Below, piece by piece: positions 1 through 6,553 of a DNA stretch of 7,834 bases; within the stretch, counting starts at the first letter, position 1; every line of letters begins with the position of its first letter. The notes below the pieces were generated by a model. That model had not been told where the DNA came from and did no database searches. It saw only the letters and a list, made by a program, of their open reading frames with translations. This stretch comes from Verrucomicrobiota bacterium (GTDB lineage: Bacteria > Verrucomicrobiota > Verrucomicrobiia > Limisphaerales > UBA1096). Both the position numbers and the translations under genes were made by a program. The stretch is from the NCBI GenBank assembly GCA_030747575.1, contig JASLKI010000342.1:1-7834 (forward strand), written 5' to 3'.

Positions 1-260
1 GCCTCGGCTTGACCGGTTTCGCGGTGAGTTTTGCATTGAAGGACTCGATCAGCAACCTATTGTCCGGGGTGCTGATCCTGATCTATCGCCCCTTCAAAGT
101 GGGCGCCTCGATCAAGGTCAAGACGTTCGAGGGCCAGGTGACGGCCATCGACCTGCGCTACACCAAGCTGGAGCGGGACGGGGAGAAAATCCTCGTGCCC
201 AACTCTCTGCTGTTCACCAACCCGATCAGCATTCAGTCCGGGTCGGCGAACGAAAATTGA
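1..260 (+). CDS. MscS-family mechanosensitive ion channel, 3' fragment
   Basis: This is the carboxy-terminal part of a small-conductance mechanosensitive channel, an inner-membrane protein that opens under membrane tension to release solutes in osmotic downshock. The gene is cut by the window edge; the reading frame is set by codons starting at position 3. The visible 86 residues begin in the pore-lining helix (LTGFAVSFALKDSISN, the family's Gly/Ala-rich helix ending in KD-x-x-SN), continue through LLSGVLILIYRPFKVG, the usual entry to the beta domain, and include the beta-domain signature of an EGQV-type turn, LRYTKL and LVPNSLLF. The protein stops about 20 residues after that PNS motif, so the alpha/beta carboxy-terminal domain of classical MscS is missing; it is either a natural short form or a truncated one. 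The stop codon overlaps the TTG start proposed for the next gene, suggesting co-transcription. Family assignment is firm; the ion preference and exact subfamily cannot be seen. Confidence 0.9.
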   Translation, partial: LGLTGFAVSFALKDSISNLLSGVLILIYRPFKVGASIKVKTFEGQVTAIDLRYTKLERDGEKILVPNSLLFTNPISIQSGSANEN

Positions 261-1474
261 ACGATCACCCTATTTTGCCTGTCCCAATCGCGGGTGTGTC
301 GCCCTCAATAATCCGTTTTTTCTTGAAAAGAACCGTCAAAACCGCCGCCGCTCTGTCAGCCGTCTTGCTGGCTGGTTTGGTTTGTGCCCCGGCAGCTTTT
401 GCGGATAAAGCCAAATTTTACTCGTCAAAGAGCAGTCCCTCACTCAAGAGCCGGGCCATGGATATTCAGCCCGGTGTGGGGCGGAGCAGTCTCAACAAGG
501 CCAAGTCGATGAGCGGGGTTGGAATGGCACTTTACCCGAGCGGCAGTGCGTCGATGGATCGGGCGACCACCAAGAAATTACTCGAGCTTTTCGATCAAAA
601 GAAAAACTGGATGTTTCAGGACTTGGATGAGAATGGCAGAACCGGTGACACTGGGGAGGAGTGGTCCCGGGAAAATGACCTGCTCGGTGATGAGGGGGGC
701 AATCAGCAAAACCCATATTTCAAGTCGCGCGGAGTGGTGCAGGGTTTCCTTCGCTCAGACGAGAAGGAGAAGCGGCCCCGCAGCAAATCACGTCGTCGCG
801 ACCAACCGGAGCGATCGCCGACCGAGGATGATGATGAGTTGTTGGAGAAAGAGTTCGAGATGAGCCCGGACAGGATCAAGAAGGGTGGCAGGAAGAAGGA
901 GGAGTTACTATTCCGCGCCAATTCGCCGTTTGCAGCCAAGACGGTGCTTGCTGATTTTTCACCTTTTTCTCGAAAGAGCAACAAGTCCACGGCTCGAAAC
1001 AGGAGTCCGGGCAACCGTGCTGGCCTGAATGGCGGAGGTTCGGAGGCAGGCAAGGCGCTTGGCCAAGCGGGGGAGGCAAGCCTTGGCGGTTTTTTTCAAC
1101 AACAGCAAAAAAGCGGGGGAAAATTTTTCAGCAACAAAAACTTTTTCACAACCAAGCCGGGTGCCTCGGGCAAGGGTGCGCTTGGCCTCGACCCGATGAG
1201 CTTTGGCCGTGGCTTCGCCCCGAAGCCGTCCACGCCGGTGAAGGGGGTTGGTGTTGGCGAGATGTCGGCCGGCTTCAAGCTGCCGCCGGGCCTGGCTTCT
1301 CCGTCAGCGGCGAACAGTCGTTTCTCCTCATACAGTGCAGCGCCCCCGGCGACCGTGCGACGGGAGTTGCCGTTGCTTTTCCAGTCGAGAGATCGGGAGC
1401 AGCCGAGCATTCGCAGCGGGCTGCTCAACCAGCAGTCTGGCGCGAATGCGAAGAAGCCAGGTCGGGGTTTCTGA
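257..1474 (+). CDS. hypothetical secreted low-complexity protein
   Basis: I do not recognise this 405-residue protein. A Sec-type signal is clear: basic residues around 20-28 (FFLKRTVK), a hydrophobic core at about 29-46 (AAALSAVLLAGLVCAPAA) and a likely AFA cleavage site at 47-49, so the product is probably exported. The mature part looks largely disordered: rich in Ser, Gly, Lys and Pro, with a charged stretch at about 167-215 and a Gly/Gln/Phe stretch at 260-300 (including GGFFQQQQKSGG and FFSNKNFF). A short acidic patch near 121-135 (QDLDENGRTGDTG) is vaguely calcium-loop-like but too weak to call. Two starts are possible. The TTG at 257 overlaps the upstream stop as TTGA, which would allow translational coupling. 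The TTG at 323 would leave a more typical short signal peptide. Neither has a clear ribosome binding site. It lies between a channel gene and a transporter gene on the same strand; no function can be inferred from that. Its reality rests on the long uninterrupted frame, the signal peptide and the tight packing. Confidence 0.72.
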   Translation: MNDHPILPVPIAGVSPSIIRFFLKRTVKTAAALSAVLLAGLVCAPAAFADKAKFYSSKSSPSLKSRAMDIQPGVGRSSLNKAKSMSGVGMALYPSGSASMDRATTKKLLELFDQKKNWMFQDLDENGRTGDTGEEWSRENDLLGDEGGNQQNPYFKSRGVVQGFLRSDEKEKRPRSKSRRRDQPERSPTEDDDELLEKEFEMSPDRIKKGGRKKEELLFRANSPFAAKTVLADFSPFSRKSNKSTARNRSPGNRAGLNGGGSEAGKALGQAGEASLGGFFQQQQKSGGKFFSNKNFFTTKPGASGKGALGLDPMSFGRGFAPKPSTPVKGVGVGEMSAGFKLPPGLASPSAANSRFSSYSAAPPATVRRELPLLFQSRDREQPSIRSGLLNQQSGANAKKPGRGF

Positions 1475-2861
1475 GCACCCGCTTGACCAATCCCTGCCAA
1501 CTGTGGCTCACTCACCGGCCTTGAGTGACCACGCTGCCAAGCCCAAATTCCCCGGAGGCATCCAAAGTCTGTTCTGGTTTTTCTTCCTCAATTTCCTGTC
1601 GTGCCAGATCATCATGGACAGCCCGATCTTTCTGTACGCAGAGAGCCTCGGGGCCAGCGCCACCGTGATTGGCCTCATCGCTGGGATGACGCCGCTGATG
1701 GTCGTTTTCCAGATTCCCGCCGCTGCGCACGTGGGACGCTTCGGCTACAAGCTGTTCGTCATCACCGGCTGGTCGCTGCGGTTGGTTTTCGTGTTCGGGT
1801 TGGTGTTTGTGCCGTTGATGGATGGCGTGATCAACCAGCAGAGCCAGCTTGCGCTGGTGCTCGTGCTGTTGTTCGCCTTCAACGTGGTTCGCGGCATAGC
1901 CAGTTGCGCCTGGTATCCGTGGATTCGCGGGCTGATCCCGGAGGACATCCGCGGCCGCTATCTCACGTTCGAGAGCGCCTTCGTCAATGCCGGCAGCCTC
2001 GTGGCGTTCCTGCTGGTCGCGGCGTACCTTGGCCAATCGCCGACGAGCGGGCAGTTCAGTGTCCTGTTCGCGTTCAGCTGCCTCGCGGGGGTGGGAAGCA
2101 TCTACTTCATTCGCCGCGTGCCGGACGCTGCACCGCCAAGCGAGGAGGCCGGCAAAAAACAGGAGGCGCCTTGGGCCGATATTTTCGCGAACCAGCCGTT
2201 TCGCAAGCTGCTTTGGGTGGAGTTGTTCATGGCGATCGCGCTGGGTGGTCTGGCCGCGTTCACGGTTAAGTACCTCAAGGCCGAGGCCGGCATGCAGGAC
2301 AACTACATCATGCTCGCCTCGGCGGCCAAGTTTGTCGGCGCACTCGGGACGCTTTGGTTTCTTAAGTCGCGTCTCGACCGCATGGGCAGCCGGCCGATCA
2401 TTTTTTTCGGCCTGGCCATTGGCTTGGTTTGCGTGGCGGTGTTTGGGCTGATCGCCGGCGGGGTGGTGCCGATCAATTTTTTTGCCGTGACCGGACTGTA
2501 CTTCAGCTTCGGCTTCGTGCTGGCGAGTGTCACCATGTCGATGACGCGGCTGGCCATGGCGACCGTGCCGCGCCTGGGCAGCGTCCACTACTTCGCCGTG
2601 TTCGCCGTCGTCGGCAACATGGCCATGGGCCTGTCGCCGATGCTTTGGGGGCTGATGATCGACATCCTGTCCGACCGGAAGTGGGGCTGGCTCGGCGTTG
2701 AGTGGAACGAATACACCATTTACTTCGCCGGCGTCGCGGCGGTGCTGATGCTTACGGCGCTGGCCACCGTGCGGCTGGAGGAAGCCAAGGCCGCCCGGTT
2801 GAACGAGTTCCTCATCGACCTCATCCGACATTCGCCGCTGCGCTATTGGATGCGAAACTGA
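1446..2861 (+). CDS. major facilitator superfamily (MFS) transporter
   Basis: An inner-membrane secondary transporter, 471 residues from the ATG at 1446. About 12 hydrophobic segments can be traced: six before a charged central loop (about 224-256, RRVPDAAPPSEEAGKKQE) and six after it, the 6+6 layout of the superfamily. Segments begin around 39-58 (FWFFFLNFLSCQIIM), 71-93, 102-124, 135-155, 177-196, 203-222, then 257-275, 288-305, 317-338, 343-365, 380-404 and 424-441. A loop reading WYPWIRGLIPEDIRGRY at 157-171 resembles the conserved charged loop that MFS proteins carry between helices. The substrate is not apparent. The start is uncertain: ATG 1446 overlaps the upstream gene by 29 bases, while GTG 1503 and TTG 1521 lie after it and before the first helix; none has a good Shine-Dalgarno sequence. 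The 3' end overlaps the convergent SBF-like gene. The same-strand packing suggests an operon with the two upstream genes. Confidence 0.88.
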   Translation: MRRSQVGVSEHPLDQSLPTVAHSPALSDHAAKPKFPGGIQSLFWFFFLNFLSCQIIMDSPIFLYAESLGASATVIGLIAGMTPLMVVFQIPAAAHVGRFGYKLFVITGWSLRLVFVFGLVFVPLMDGVINQQSQLALVLVLLFAFNVVRGIASCAWYPWIRGLIPEDIRGRYLTFESAFVNAGSLVAFLLVAAYLGQSPTSGQFSVLFAFSCLAGVGSIYFIRRVPDAAPPSEEAGKKQEAPWADIFANQPFRKLLWVELFMAIALGGLAAFTVKYLKAEAGMQDNYIMLASAAKFVGALGTLWFLKSRLDRMGSRPIIFFGLAIGLVCVAVFGLIAGGVVPINFFAVTGLYFSFGFVLASVTMSMTRLAMATVPRLGSVHYFAVFAVVGNMAMGLSPMLWGLMIDILSDRKWGWLGVEWNEYTIYFAGVAAVLMLTALATVRLEEAKAARLNEFLIDLIRHSPLRYWMRN

Positions 2862-3859
2862 TCGTCGATTTTCGGTTTAGTTTCCGCTTGGTTGCGGCGC
2901 TCAAAGAACGGCACCAGCAGCGAGTCAGCGATCAGTTGAATTAGGTGATACAGCGCGAGAGGAAGTGCGCCGATGGGGTTGCCGGGAAAGAAGTGCTGCC
3001 AAAGGTAGATGCCGTTCGGCAATGTTTTTTGCGAGCCGCAAAAGACGAGCGCCGTGCCGGTGCCTCTGTCCATTCGCAACAAAACCGACACGCCAAAGTT
3101 CCACGCCAGCAGGATCGCGTGCAGCAGTGCGGAGATGACGACAATGCGTAGCACGATATCGGCGTTGCCGTTGATTTGCCCCGTAGCCACCGAGAAGCCG
3201 GAGTACACGAACACGACAATGATCATCTGCGGAACCAGGCGGATGCCCCTGAGAAGAGGCTTGGCCTTGTCCCACAAAAACCGGCGCAGCGCCTGGCCAA
3301 GCGCCACCGGCATCACGACGACGAGCAGCATTTTGAGGATCATCTGGCCAAGCGGAATCTCGACCGAGGCGCCGATGCTAAACTGCAGCACGAGCGGCGT
3401 CAGCACGACGGTCAGCGAACTCGACAGCAGCGTGAAGATGAGCGCCAGTTCCTGATTGCCGCGCGACAGTACGGTCAGCGCCAGCGCCGAGGCTAGGCTG
3501 CTCGCCTGCGCCGCCATGATCATTACCGCCGTCAGGAAATGCGGGTGACCCACTGGTTGCAGCCAAAGCGCCAGCCCGTACGCCACCGCCGGAGCCACGC
3601 AGTAGGTCGAGAAAAGCACCAGCGAGATCGCGCCGAGGTTGGCCGCCTGCCGGTGCAGTTTGCCGGTGTCCAGCGTGAACCCGGAGACGGCCATCATCAC
3701 GCCCACCAGCACCGGTGTCACCCAGCCGGCGTCCTTGATGGCCCGGCCGCCTCCCGGCAGCCAAAGCCCCGCCGGGATCATCATCAGGAGCATCGCAAGA
3801 AACCAGTAGCGGCTTACAAGGGTTCGCCCCTGTTTCGCTGCTGAGTTTGACTGTTCCAT
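2843..3859 (-). CDS. SBF-like bile acid:sodium symporter family transporter (YfeH type)
   Basis: A predicted inner-membrane transporter of 338 residues, the usual length for the SBF-like family (PF13593), which belongs to the bile acid/sodium symporter superfamily. About ten hydrophobic helices are visible, beginning with RYWFLAMLLMMIPAGLWL at 17-34, then VTPVLVGVMMAVSGFTLDTGKL at 47-68. The best family mark is GSQKTLPNG at 275-283, matching the conserved GSQK-containing segment of YfeH-like proteins, followed by PIGALPLALYHLIQLIADSLLVPFF up to 319. The real substrate is unknown; bacterial members should not be assumed to carry bile acids. I chose the ATG at 3859 because the first helix then begins at about residue 17. 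In-frame ATGs at 3922 and 3940 would add 21 or 27 non-hydrophobic residues. The chosen start lies inside a strong inverted repeat. The gene is convergent with the MFS gene and their stops overlap by 19 bases, so neither can end transcription in a spacer between them. Confidence 0.87.
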   Translation of the reverse strand: MEQSNSAAKQGRTLVSRYWFLAMLLMMIPAGLWLPGGGRAIKDAGWVTPVLVGVMMAVSGFTLDTGKLHRQAANLGAISLVLFSTYCVAPAVAYGLALWLQPVGHPHFLTAVMIMAAQASSLASALALTVLSRGNQELALIFTLLSSSLTVVLTPLVLQFSIGASVEIPLGQMILKMLLVVVMPVALGQALRRFLWDKAKPLLRGIRLVPQMIIVVFVYSGFSVATGQINGNADIVLRIVVISALLHAILLAWNFGVSVLLRMDRGTGTALVFCGSQKTLPNGIYLWQHFFPGNPIGALPLALYHLIQLIADSLLVPFFERRNQAETKPKIDDQFRIQ

Positions 3860-3888
3860 ACCGCCGCTCACAAGGCGGCGCAGTATGG
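3856..3888 (-). promoter_or_regulatory. inverted repeat covering the SBF-like gene start codon
   Basis: A stem of 12 base pairs is formed by CCATAC plus CGCCGC (3856-3867) against GCGGCG (3875-3880) and GTATGG (3883-3888), with a 7-base loop and a 2-base bulge. On the minus strand the ATG proposed for the SBF-like gene (3859-3857) is part of the outer stem. In the mRNA this hairpin would hide the start codon and the sequence just upstream of it, a layout that could limit translation. If an upstream start (3922 or 3940) is used, the repeat lies inside the coding sequence. The pairing is seen directly; a regulatory role is inference. Confidence 0.45.
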
Positions 3889-3921
3889 ACACCGGTTCCC
3901 CGTCGTCCAAACCAATTTCCA

Positions 3922-3937
3922 TTGACAGGGCGGTCAA
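3922..3937. promoter_or_regulatory. palindrome TTGAC-N6-GTCAA, candidate operator
   Basis: A perfect dyad of two 5-base arms spaced by six bases lies between the SBF-like gene (minus) and tRNA-Lys (plus). It has the size of a dimeric helix-turn-helix operator. It also places a -35-like TTGACA (plus) and TTGACC (minus) in the two arms, but I could not find a matching -10 box at normal spacing for either. The FNR consensus has a four-base spacer and TTGAT arms, so this is not an FNR site. The regulator is unknown. Confidence 0.3.
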
Positions 3938-3945
3938 CAAAAAAC

Positions 3946-3974
3946 TTGCACGCCGCCTGTTCCATGACTACAAA
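3946..3974 (+). promoter_or_regulatory. possible sigma70-type promoter for tRNA-Lys
   Basis: TTGCAC at 3946-3951 and TACAAA at 3969-3974 are separated by exactly 17 bases, placing a start near 3981, about 30 bases upstream of tRNA-Lys. The matches to consensus are modest (3/6 and 4/6). The predicted leader contains a perfect small hairpin, GACGC-ATAG-GCGTC, at 3986-3999. Correct spacing and position are the only support. Confidence 0.3.
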
Positions 3975-4011
3975 ACGCCGCTCTTGACGCATAGGCGTCG
4001 GTGATTGGTGT

Positions 4012-4086
<75 letters not shown>

Positions 4087-4300
4087 TTTTTACTAATAAA
4101 AAAGCCGCTTGAGTGTAACTCGGGGGTGAGGTTGGGATACACACCCAAGCATTATTTGATCAGCTCTCCCCCACTACCACTTCATGTTGGGCGCCAGTAT
4201 AGGCTTGTTCCATTTATTCGTAGTGAGCAAAGCGCACTGCTGTAATCTTATTACATGCAAAGTCTACAGTCTATTCGCCCATCAACGCTACTCCATTGGC
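4087..4300. other. non-coding stretch with several hairpins
   Basis: No gene is supported here. It lies between tRNA-Lys (plus) and the 3' end of the oxidoreductase gene (minus). Four self-complementary elements are visible: GAGT-GTA-ACTC (4111-4121); an outer stem GGGGGTGAG (4122-4130) with CTCTCCCCC (4164-4172), one T-T mismatch, enclosing TTGGG/CCCAA (4132-4136, 4144-4148); AGTGAGC-AAA-GCGCACT (4222-4238, one A-G mismatch); and a perfect TGTAAT-CTT-ATTACA (4241-4255). The last two lie just beyond the oxidoreductase stop and could form the 3' end of its transcript, but neither is followed by a T run on that strand. The region could hold a small RNA, a processed 3' untranslated region or the scar of an old insertion. 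Confidence 0.4.
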
Positions 4301-6406
4301 TCACAAATACTGATAAACCAGCTGCGCCGCTTCACCTCGAGTAAGGTCTGCATCTGGATTAGAAGGCGCGCGGACTTTCTTCTTAAGGAGACCGGAAAGG
4401 ATTTTTGCTGCTTGGGAACCGCTTACCTTTTTATCCGGGTGAGCGAGGGCAGTATTAAAGTCCTTGCTTGGTTCAAATTCAAAGAAGGGCGGTTTGGACT
4501 GCGTTGAGTAATCGTAGAGCGTTTCGATGTATTTGAAGGCGGGATGTCCTCGCCGTACGTCTTCGAAGTGCGAGGCGGTAATGCTTAGCGGGATTTGAAG
4601 TCCGTTCACAGCCATTTGAGAAAATTCGCTAATTGTGATCGGTTCATTGGGGCGGAAGCGGTAGGCCTTCATTTCCAGACTGCTTAAACCTTTAGGCTTC
4701 CCGCCCGTGTTGTAATCATCGATATCAGGTCCGGCCACTGCGCCGAGCAGGCTTAGCTTCTGGGCCGCAGTGAAGGCAGGCGCATCTGCGGGGAGGTCTG
4801 TGTAGAAAAACAGGATGCATCGCTGCTTTAAGAGTTCATCCTGGATTTGCTTAACGGGGACGTCTTTGAGTTCCTGCTTATTGTCGATCGCCAAGGCGGC
4901 GGCAACACCCGCAGCCTGTCCCAGCGAGGACCATACAGGCTCCATCCGCACGCTACACATGGCAACGTGCGTACAGGAAATACCCACAGGGAAAAGAATG
5001 CCGTTATGTTGTTTGGGCACCAGTGTGCCGTAGGGTATCTGGTAGGGCCCTGTTGCATCATGCAGGTGAAGCGTACCTTCAGCGGCGCCTTTTCCGTAAG
5101 GGGGTTCCTTTCGGCCGTCGGGGCCTTGAACACGGTGTGCATCGATTCCGTAGATTCCAATGGCAACCGAATCTGGAAGCAGCGGTCCGCGAAATCCGTC
5201 ACCGCGAAGATCCTTATGCAGATCGCTTTCCGTTAAGGTGTAGAGTCCTTCTATGCGGCGTCCCTGGCGCACGTAGATGCGGTAGGGGAAGTTGCTGTTG
5301 TCCTGAAATTCATCGTCAGGGAGGCCTACGTTGGGCGAGCCTCCTTTGGTCTGAATGTAGTAGAGGTAGCCAAGATCATGGTAGCGGTAGATTTTTTCTA
5401 TTTCAACACGCTCCTCCCAGTCGGCTAAGACCCAACGGGTGCCGTGTCCTACTAAGTCGCCTCCCCAGTTGATTCCAAGCAGATCAAATTTTCCATTGGG
5501 TATGATCGGTTTACGTTTTGGCCCGCCGTACTTGGCTGGGTCGTAGCCGGGCGGCGGTTCCTTCAGGCGATAGGGATGGTCGGGCCGGCCGTAATCCTTT
5601 GCAGTGATTCTGTAGGTGAATGCCTGTGACCTGTGGTCGGGTTCACCTGTGCTCTCTGGGAGGATAGTGGAGGGCAACGTTCCCTTCACCCTGCGGAAAT
5701 ACGTTGTATAAATGAGTCCGGCGTGCGGCTCTTCCTTGGAGCGGGCTTCCCGTCCGATGCGGTAAGGTATGTCCGCATATTCCGCTAAGTCGGCTTCATA
5801 AGTGGCATCGATGATAACCTTGCCGGTATAGGTATGCCGTGGGCCGAGGTTTCCCTGATTGTCGCGCTCGCACGTAATGACGCCTGTGACCCGCTGGCCT
5901 TTCATTTTCACATCGACCGCCACTTCGTTAAAGCGCGTTGAGATGCTCTTATGCTCGGCGGTCATTTCAGCATAAATCCTGGCGGCTGTATGCGGTTCCC
6001 AGGCCCGACCTTCAGCTATATTCCAGCGCATCGGCGGGTTCTGCTTTATATGTTCCTTAACCAAAGGATCATCCGCCATCTCTGTACGGTGATAGGCTTT
6101 TACGCGCTGGCGGAATTCCTCCATCACTCCGCTGTTCGATTCCACGTATTTGTCATCCAGTCTTAGCACGCCCGAAGAAAGCACTCCTCCGGGGACAGGC
6201 GCTTGCTCGATGATGATCACCGTTTTATCGGCACGGGCAGCGGCGATGGCCGCGGCCACTCCGGCAGGCGTAGCGCCGATGACAACGACATCGAAATCAT
6301 TTGCTTGGTTCGAGGCAGGAGCCGTGTTTCGCGCAGGCTTGCTTTGGGGCTCTGCAGTTGAAAGCAGGAGGCTGCAGATTAAAAGTAAGAATGTGATTTG
6401 TGTCAT
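4301..6406 (-). CDS. predicted exported FAD-dependent oxidoreductase with SLH-like C-terminus
   Basis: A 701-residue member of the FAD_oxidored family (PF12831), abundant in Planctomycetes and Verrucomicrobia and mostly of unknown substrate. A hydrophobic amino-terminus (ITFLLLICSLLLSTA, 4-18) looks like a signal peptide, although it lacks a basic residue before the core. The FAD-binding Rossmann fold follows at 38-67: VVVIGATPAG (41-50) is the dinucleotide loop, in the GxTPAG form common in this family rather than strict GxGxxG, and E67 ends the second strand. GGVLSSGV (73-80), IIDATYEADLAEYADI (198-213) and the late RMEPVWSSLGQAAGVAAALA (487-506) complete the usual FAD contacts. From about 544 the protein changes to S-layer-homology-like repeats: FRPNEPITISEF (584-595), HFEDVRRGHPAFKYIETL (613-630) and a terminal LTRGEAAQLV (688-697). 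The start is the first ATG after in-frame stops TGA and TAG just upstream. It lies 147 bases downstream of the pseudopilin gene on the same strand; no strong terminator was seen between them. Substrate unknown. Confidence 0.9.
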   Translation of the reverse strand: MTQITFLLLICSLLLSTAEPQSKPARNTAPASNQANDFDVVVIGATPAGVAAAIAAARADKTVIIIEQAPVPGGVLSSGVLRLDDKYVESNSGVMEEFRQRVKAYHRTEMADDPLVKEHIKQNPPMRWNIAEGRAWEPHTAARIYAEMTAEHKSISTRFNEVAVDVKMKGQRVTGVITCERDNQGNLGPRHTYTGKVIIDATYEADLAEYADIPYRIGREARSKEEPHAGLIYTTYFRRVKGTLPSTILPESTGEPDHRSQAFTYRITAKDYGRPDHPYRLKEPPPGYDPAKYGGPKRKPIIPNGKFDLLGINWGGDLVGHGTRWVLADWEERVEIEKIYRYHDLGYLYYIQTKGGSPNVGLPDDEFQDNSNFPYRIYVRQGRRIEGLYTLTESDLHKDLRGDGFRGPLLPDSVAIGIYGIDAHRVQGPDGRKEPPYGKGAAEGTLHLHDATGPYQIPYGTLVPKQHNGILFPVGISCTHVAMCSVRMEPVWSSLGQAAGVAAALAIDNKQELKDVPVKQIQDELLKQRCILFFYTDLPADAPAFTAAQKLSLLGAVAGPDIDDYNTGGKPKGLSSLEMKAYRFRPNEPITISEFSQMAVNGLQIPLSITASHFEDVRRGHPAFKYIETLYDYSTQSKPPFFEFEPSKDFNTALAHPDKKVSGSQAAKILSGLLKKKVRAPSNPDADLTRGEAAQLVYQYL

Positions 6407-6553
6407 GATTTCACTTGTTATATTCTATCAAACATTAGAGGTGTTTCATTTGTCTTCTGCTTTCAGTTTTTCACCCGTCTGTGCCGCCGTGTTTGCGAAG
6501 AAGGTTGGCGGTTTCTTTCTTCACGGATATGTCTTCAGGTACGTGCCAATCTT

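Noticed and set aside
380..403. Lipoprotein signal in the secreted protein (Cys at residue 43)
   Set aside because: The residue before Cys is Val and the preceding pattern does not fit a lipobox; a normal AFA signal peptidase I site follows six residues later.
1248..1445. Upstream extension of the MFS frame to the TTG at 1248
   Set aside because: It would overlap the secreted-protein gene by more than 200 bases and adds a Cys/Arg/Ser-rich stretch that looks like an out-of-frame shadow.
1512..2831. Long minus-strand open frame (439 codons) opposite the MFS gene
   Set aside because: Its translation is full of His, Arg, Gln and Glu with no hydrophobic pattern, as expected from the antisense of a GC-rich membrane-protein gene; the plus-strand frame has clear transmembrane helices.
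4161..4183. Possible tRNA 3' remnant (CCCCCACTACCA)
   Set aside because: It ends in ACCA after a C run, but no T loop of the TTC-A/G-A type or matching 5' acceptor strand could be placed.
6407..6553. Terminator between the pseudopilin and oxidoreductase genes
   Set aside because: A CCGCC/GGCGG pair on the minus strand (about 6485-6515) has a long loop and no following T run, so it does not look like an intrinsic terminator.
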